DNA from: Congeria kusceri
Taxonomy: Eukaryota > Mollusca > Bivalvia > Myida > Dreissenidae
DNA length: 64,000 nt
NCBI GenBank assembly: GCA_027627225.1
Contig: CM051030.1
Coordinates: 27,025,927 to 27,089,926, forward strand
Direction: 5' to 3'
Part shown: positions 58,275-64,000 of the stretch, piece by piece
Layout: every line of letters starts with the position of its first letter
Numbering within the stretch: the first letter of the stretch is position 1
Program-made: the position numbers and the translations under genes
The notes under the pieces: model-generated
Databases searched by the model: none
What the model was told of the DNA's origin: nothing
What the model saw: the letters and a program-made list of their open reading frames with translations, nothing else

Positions 58275-58290
58275 TGGCAGCGGTGGGATT
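58272..58290 (+). other. Primer-binding-site-like sequence
   Basis: 'tggtggcagcggtgggatt' begins two bases after the LTR-ending 'aaca'. A TGG start complements the CCA end of a tRNA; I recall very similar sites in metazoan Gypsy elements. The matching tRNA was not determined. Confidence 0.55.
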
Positions 58291-60407
58291 TTAGTTTTAG
58301 ATGGACAGTGTAAAATATCGTTTAAATCATGCGGACAGTGGTTTGAATATACTGTGTTTGTTGCACCAATTCGTGAAGATGGACTTATTGGTATGGATTT
58401 TCTATATGACTATGATTATCAATTAAGTGCTCAGACTGTATTACGTTTGAATGGGAAGAGGTGTAAAACATTTGTTGAGAAAATACCTCTGAGGGCAGTT
58501 AGGGTCACTACACGATCCAAGGTGAAAATTCCAGCCAAATCAGAGTGCATAATACCTGGACAGGCAATAAATCTTGGGTCAATTAATTCGCCTCTTGGGA
58601 TTGTATGCCCTTCGTCAAATAAACAGCCTGCAAATGGGATATCATTAGGGCACACTTTAATCTCCCCAGGGACAGTTAAAAGCAATCGAATACCTGTTAG
58701 GCTGGTGAATACCTCTTCCAGGAATGTTACGCTGTTTAAAGGTGCTACACTGGGATTTTTACAAGAAATTGACTCCCATGAATTATTGAAAGAAAATGTT
58801 GATTTAAACACGGAGAACTGTGCTAGCGAAAACTTAAGTGATGTTAAACCAGATATGACATTATGGAGTGATGATTTAAAAGCCTTGTATGAAAGATCGT
58901 CGCAAAATTTGAATGAGTCACAAAAAGAACGTTTATCATGTCTTTTGGAAAAGTACAAGAAGACTTTCTCAATTCGCCAACTGATTTAGGAAGAACACCA
59001 CTAGTTAAACATTATATTGAGACACCATCAAATATAAGACCAATTAAAATACCACCAAGACGAGTTCCTAGAACATTTATAGATCAGGAGAAGAAAATAA
59101 ATCAGGAGCAATTAGATGTGGGTATTATTGAGGAAAGCACCAGTCCATGGTCAGCACCATTGTGTTTCATTAGAAAGAAAGATGGAGGTGTTCGCGTAGT
59201 GTGAGACTATAGACGCCTGAATGAGGTAACGAAAAAGAATGCATACCCTCTTCCAAGGATAGAGGAATGTTTAGAGAGTTTGGGTGGAAATAAGTGGTTT
59301 TCATCCATGGATTTGTTAAGTGGATTTTATCAAATCGAATTAAATGCTGCGGATAGAGAGAAGACAGCATTCTGCACTTCCCATGGGGGATTGTATCAGT
59401 ATGTTACCATGCCACAAGGTCTTCATGGATCGCCAGCAACTTTTCAAAGATGTATGGATTTAGTGTTTAAAGGTCTTCAGTGGAAAACACTAATAATATA
59501 TTTAGATGATATCTGCTCCTATGCGAGAACTTTTGAAGAGGCAATTTTGAGACTTGATGTCATTTTGGGAAGGTTAGAGAAGGCAAATATGAAGCTAAAA
59601 CCCAGCAAGTGCCACCTTCTTCAAAAACAGATCGATATTCTTGGCCACACAATTGACTGTGACGGAATACGCCCGAATGACGAAAAAGTGGCAGCTGTTC
59701 GCCAGTGGCCTCGACCTCGAAATTTAAGTTATTTGAGGTCATTTCTTGGTTTTTGTTCATATTATAGACGGTTCATAAATCGCTTAATGGAGGCCGGTCA
59801 AGCGTTTAATTGGGGTGATGAGCAAGAAAGTGCATTTGTGGACCTGAAAACTGTGTTGACGGGGAAAGAAGTCATGTCGTATCCACAGGATGACGGAATG
59901 TTTATTGTTGACACTGATGCTAGTAACTTCGCGATTGGTGGATGTTTAAGTCAGATGCAGTGGTGTGAAGTTACAAAGGAATATGAATAAAAACCTATCA
60001 TTTTTGCGAGCAAATCACTTGATCAATGTCAGCGTCGTTACTGTGCGACAAGAAGGGAACTATTGGCAGTTGTTACATTCGTGACACAGTTCAGACATTA
60101 TCTAATGGGTAAAGAGTTCGTATTACGGACTGACTGTTCAAGTTTGAGATGGATTATGTCATTCCGATCACCAACAGATCAAATGGCAAGATGGTTGGAA
60201 GTATTATCGCAGTACGATTTTCGGATACAACATCGAAGTGGCCGAAAACACATTAATGTGGACAGCCTCAGTCGAATACCCAGTGAACCAGAAGCATGTC
60301 AGTGTTATGAGGGACATCTAACACTAGAAGAGTTACCGTGTAAGGGGTGTGACACGTGCTTGAAAAAACATCAGCAGTGGTCGGATTTCTCTCAGTGTGA
60401 CGTTTGA
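58275..60407 (+). pseudogene. Ty3/Gypsy pol remnant: protease end, reverse transcriptase, RNase H
   Basis: In order: the last part of an aspartic protease ('IGMDFL' at 58387-58404), then a linker. The reverse transcriptase N-part has 'DVGIIEESTSPWSAPLCFIR' near 59117, then 'NKWFSSMDLLSGFYQIELN' near 59288 and the catalytic 'IYLDD' to 59510. A connection follows ('LRSFLGFCSYYRRFI' near 59734). RNase H has 'DTDASNFAIGG' near 59910, 'RRELLAVVTF' near 60053, 'DCSSLRW' and 'HRSGRKHINVDSLSRIP'. Three lesions are seen: a frameshift in about 58950-58985, TGA at 59202-59204 (normally a Cys codon in CDYR) and TAA at 59988-59990. Gag, the protease active site and integrase are absent. The frame runs straight into the second 58-bp repeat. 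Confidence 0.92.
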
Positions 60408-60452
60408 AGATATGAACTACTCGCCCTCCCATTCCAATTTTTGTAACACTGG
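60395..60452 (+). repeat. 58-bp direct repeat, right copy (3' LTR end)
   Basis: Abuts the RNase H sequence with no integrase or polypurine tract between, and is followed by unrelated 'aacggggcgtctcc'. The shared final 'ctgg' means the match runs past the LTR end. Confidence 0.9.
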
Positions 60453-62815
60453 AACGGGGCGTCTCCTGTATCTATCCCCCGTAACCCAACTAACAAGTCT
60501 TCTGGGGGGCGATGGCCATATGGGAGAGAATCGAGTTTATTGTGTAACGCTGTATTTACAACTTTACACAATCAACGAGAGCGATACAACCCACCGGAAC
60601 ACCACAGTCATGCAGTATTCCATTTATTATATACCTCCTTACGATCAAAACATCACAAACACGCTACGAAAAAAAGAAAACAATAACAAAATAGTACAGT
60701 TAAAGAACGCGCACGAACACATGTCATGTACATCAATGACATTATTCAATTAAATCAACATGTTGCAACGGCGTGGTAGTGTCTATAAATAGAATAGGGT
60801 GTTTCTCAGTGTCGATTGGAACGTTACGGAAATATACGATACTCAACGAACGTAACAGAAGTCCGGTTTTTGCAGCACTTGAATAGGAACGGTGACGAGT
60901 GACGTCACGCGCACCTGCTATATTTAGACTCCGCCCACTGGTTGGCAAAGGTGGTGGGCAATACATTGGCATATATAGAGAGTGTTGAAAAAACATTAGT
61001 TAATTTTCACAATAATTCAATGTTTCAAAACATGTTGGCACATAATAATGTTATAACAAGATATATTACATTACGAAAAAAACCAACAGTATGAATCGTT
61101 TCTTTTTATAATTATTGCTTACTTAATGATGGATTTAAAAGAATTAAATTCATTGTGCCCAGTATCCGTGTATGCAACACTCATACAAGACAAAGTTGTT
61201 GTTCGTGACAAAATAAAATTCAAAATAAAATATCTATTTAAGTTAACTTATTCCAGAATACAGGGCACTAACGCAAATAAAGATGTAAAGCAATATAATG
61301 GATCATGCCAAATAGGCTTTACGTAATACATTAAATAAATATTGAAAACTTACCAGAACCTACACAGGTCAGAAAAACCTTACCTGCTTATATATTTTAA
61401 TCCACTTTCATAAAAATAAAATGGTATCTAACTTAATCTTAATTTGTATGTTTTCACCAGCTTGTGCATATTTCACACCCTATACATCGTTTAATAATTT
61501 AATCCGGCGTTTAATTGCCCCTTTGTTTGAGCACAAACCCATTATCTCATTGTGACCAGATACTGCCCAAACAGTTACTAACTAACAACATGGTGTGAAG
61601 TTTGAATCTAAGTGCCCTAAAGCCACAGGTGGCAGACGTACACATGTCTGGTCATTTAACAAAATGTATTATACTTCCATGGTATTTAGCAGTCATTTTC
61701 ATGGATAATATAAACGCCCGAAAATACTGAATTCTTGCTCTTTTATAATGTAGTGTAAAAACGATGCTCATTAAATTTTGTAAATTGCTAAAATATGTTC
61801 TGAGAAGCAAAATGTGTAATAAATTTAAGAATAACATGTTTTATTGCTATTGAAAACCCGATAAAATTTAAACATGATGCAAATTTGCTATAAAACATTT
61901 TATTTTTAAAACATATAAAACCACCACCATCCTAGATCGCCAATGATTTCATTAATGTATAACATTATGAGCATCATTAAATAATTATAATGTATAACCA
62001 TAGGTATGTTTTAAAGTTATACAACTTTGTTGCGCCAAATAAAGACAATGATTTAAAATTTAAGATATTTAGGAAGTTAAATGTACATACCCGATATTTG
62101 CAAGTTAAGGAAAGACGCCTTTAATGGTTTGTTCTTTTTTCGAGTTATAAGTAATGAGTTCATCAAATTGTTTATTCCAATGTGCTAGGAAAATTATAAA
62201 TCATTTTTAAATATTGTCTTTTAACAACTATTACGCTACATGTTTTTTTTTAAAAGGTTGATATTACATAGCTGATAAGTACATTCGTTGTACGTTACAA
62301 TGCACCTCCTGCAACTTTATTTCATAAAAAATAACACACATTAGCATACACAGTGCATTCATAGCATTACTGTTTTGATACAAATTATCAGGATTCGTAA
62401 AAAACATTATCATTTTTTAAAATAAAGGTTCTTTTATTCGTGTCTAAAATAAATTTAACGGAGAAGTTATGGCTACGTTCAAAAAATGAAAACTTTTTAT
62501 TTAAGCTAAATGACCTGCCCATTTGATATATTAATTAATTTTATTATATACTTAAGTCGGTATGTGATTGTTTTTTTTTATATTTTATTTGTAGTGTTTT
62601 AATATGTATTTCAGAAATTCCGATCGATTTATCGAGTAAACACATGTATGTATGCATGTTTTCTGTATCTGTAAACAGCGCTTTGCCAACCAGTCAGTGC
62701 ACATGCGCGACAAATTCCGATTTTAAACAATAACAATCAACGTTCCTATACGAAAAATTATTTCACAGTGTGAAATACGGGCATTTTATCTGGCCTATTG
62801 TATTTTATCCCGAAA
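60453..62815. other. Non-coding; one promoter-like block
   Basis: At 60780-60990 'tataaatag', 'gtgacgtcacgcgcacc', 'gctatatttag' and 'actccgcccactgg' cluster and could form a promoter, but no gene start follows on either strand. Frames at 60397-60753 and 60742-60996 are not supported. The rest is AT-rich. Confidence 0.35.
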
Positions 62816-62816
62816 A

Positions 62817-62883
62817 TACATCAGTATTTGTGTCAGATTGTCTATGATATATATAACAACACTGTACTTAAAATGCTATTTTT

Positions 62884-62921
<38 letters not shown>

Positions 62922-62980
62922 AAAATAGCATTTTAAGTACGTTGTTGTTATATATATAATAGACAATCTGACTCAAATAC

Positions 62981-62987
<7 letters not shown>
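62817..62987. repeat. Long AT-centred palindrome, ~73-bp arms
   Basis: Left arm (from 'tacatcagtatttgtgtcag') and right arm (ending 'ctgactcaaatactgatgta') are inverted copies with about five substitutions and a one-base indel. They include 'gtacttaaaatgctattttt' and its complement. The centre is (AT)n. It could extrude as a cruciform. Confidence 0.9.

Positions 62988-63054
<67 letters not shown>
62985..63054. repeat. (AT)35 microsatellite
   Basis: About 70 bases of AT directly beside the palindrome. A long Ile-Tyr minus-strand frame here is an artefact. Confidence 0.97.
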
Positions 63055-63057
<3 letters not shown>

Positions 63058-63093
63058 TCTCATCCTAATTGTACCTTGAAAAAATAGAACAAG

Positions 63094-63349
63094 TCAAATA
63101 TATTCAAAAACAATTTTTTTTTCAATCATAGCTTTCAGACAAGTCCTATAAACGAAAGGTTTAGTACAGCAGCTGATCACGAAACAAGGCAAATAATTAC
63201 AGTTGCACCGGTAATCGGTACATTCGTCGTAAAACAAAAAAACCGACCCTAGGTTCAACAAAGAGGTCCCTGTCGCACTTATGAAAATATAAAATCGTAC
63301 GAAAGTGCCAATTATGAGCGGTAACATTATTATCGTAAATATCAATATT
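63094..63349 (-). CDS. Possible last exon of a rhodopsin-family GPCR (TM6-TM7)
   Basis: Minus strand, 84 codons to TGA (63094-63096), entered through an acceptor 'ttgtattgtag' in phase 2. Two hydrophobic segments: 'IFTIIMLPLIIGTFVRFYIF' (TM6-like, with Pro) and 'YLPCFVISCCTKPFVYRTCL'. The K-P-F-V-Y in the second sits where TM7 N-P-x-x-Y lies, followed by a basic tail 'KAMIEKK'. Upstream exons with TM1-TM5 would be beyond 63349, but none is recognised before the window edge. It could be chance hydrophobic sequence. Confidence 0.35.
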
Positions 63350-63560
63350 CTACAATACAAATATAATTTTAGTTATATTTAATCTTGTTTTAAAGCTTAA
63401 TACACAGGTAGACGGTACACCCAGTATATCATTTTCTATGAACAATCGTGAAATAAGATACGGTCTAACACCGAAATCAATAAATATCCTCTATATATTT
63501 GTTAATACAGCCAGTGTCGCGCAATTTTCATATACGCTGCTTTTTGCAATCGAAACTGTT

Positions 63561-63691
63561 CAACAGCTGTCTGTGATACCCAATGTTGTTCAGCGAATTA
63601 TTAGTAGGTACCTACTTTATATGAGTTTTAACACTGACCGTACGCCAACTGCTGTATGTGATACACAATGTTGTTCAGCGAATAACTAGTG
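63561..63691 (+). repeat. Direct repeat, ~45-bp block spaced ~85 bp
   Basis: 'tgtgatacccaatgttgttc' + 'agcgaatta' is repeated as 'tgtgatacacaatgttgttc' + 'agcgaataa'. The 83-codon frame at 63438-63689 spans both and is not supported. Confidence 0.85.
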
Positions 63692-64000
63692 CACTCTTTC
63701 TTTAGTTTTCATATCTATATATTCTCCTTCAAGGATATTTCCGATCGCCTACTTCTTTATAATGTACATGTCATTACGATTTAAAATGTTCCCGCGTACA
63801 CGCGCCGAAGTTTACACAGCGTTCTACACTGTTTCATTATGTACAGGGCATAACTTCCTGCTTTACATGTTTATGGTTTAGAAACGGGATTTAATGACTC
63901 TGTTAAATTGAAGAACCACAATGGACGTAGCAGTTTTGCCAATTTATGAAATTATTATTTGGATAAATATGTATTCTTCTGGCATTCTTGCAAATCACAA
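63692..64000. other. Right edge, nothing recognised
   Basis: No coding or repeat signal. Confidence 0.4.

Noticed and set aside
58431..58958. 175-residue minus-strand frame
   Set aside because: Shadow of the protease/linker frame on the plus strand.
60780..60990. Host promoter
   Set aside because: TATA-like, CRE-like and GC-box words cluster but no gene start or exon follows; kept only as a remark.

Overview
The window reads as intergenic and intronic DNA of an animal, most likely a bivalve mollusc. It is AT-rich, has almost no long reading frames, and carries many dispersed repeats of kinds I associate from memory with bivalve genomes: AGCTCACC hairpin modules, 160-180 bp 'gaccaaacttgcacagtttg' and 'aaaccatgtgacc' arrays, and tRNA-derived SINEs. 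Decayed CR1-like, Ty3/Gypsy, mariner-type and YqaJ-carrying elements fit the same picture. The species call is inference; nothing here is bacterial, viral or organellar.

Layout. 1-7 kb: AT-rich DNA, an (AT)30 tract and arrays of ~170 bp dispersed units. 7-12.6 kb: tRNA-like SINE heads, a ~410 bp dispersed element (second copy at 42.1 kb), a 187 bp duplication, hairpin repeats. 13.6-16.7 kb: a decayed CR1-like LINE with a 2A-like motif. 17.6-20.9 kb: duplications, minisatellites, a strong hairpin. 21.7-22.65 kb: a mariner-type element with TA target sites. 24.4-24.9 kb: a 36-bp minisatellite with higher-order structure. 26.1-26.4 kb: a tyrosine-recombinase relic on the minus strand. 28.9-31.65 kb: an element bounded by inverted repeats and carrying a broken SWIM/YqaJ-like gene. 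33-41 kb: minisatellites, two ~165 bp arrays and a multiplied 38.4-40.6 kb segment. 41-45 kb: two TIR-bounded elements and a minus-strand SINE. 46.7-49.3 kb: a bivalve-type dispersed array. 49.66-51.96 kb: a Gypsy-like relic with gag start, protease and envelope-like parts but no polymerase. 54-55.4 kb: an inverted copy of the 4.8 kb repeat. 57.5-60.45 kb: a SINE next to a second Gypsy-like relic (LTR, protease, RT, RNase H; no gag, no integrase). 62.8-63.05 kb: a long AT-centred palindrome. 63.1-63.35 kb: a possible GPCR exon on the minus strand.

No intact protein-coding gene is supported. The only host-gene candidates are the GPCR-like exon at the right edge and a weak minus-strand exon near 52.5 kb. 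Most of the window's information is mobile-element history: at least eight element classes, nearly all broken by stops, frameshifts or deletions. The most system-like find is the YqaJ element. All homology calls come from motif reading by eye and need a database search.
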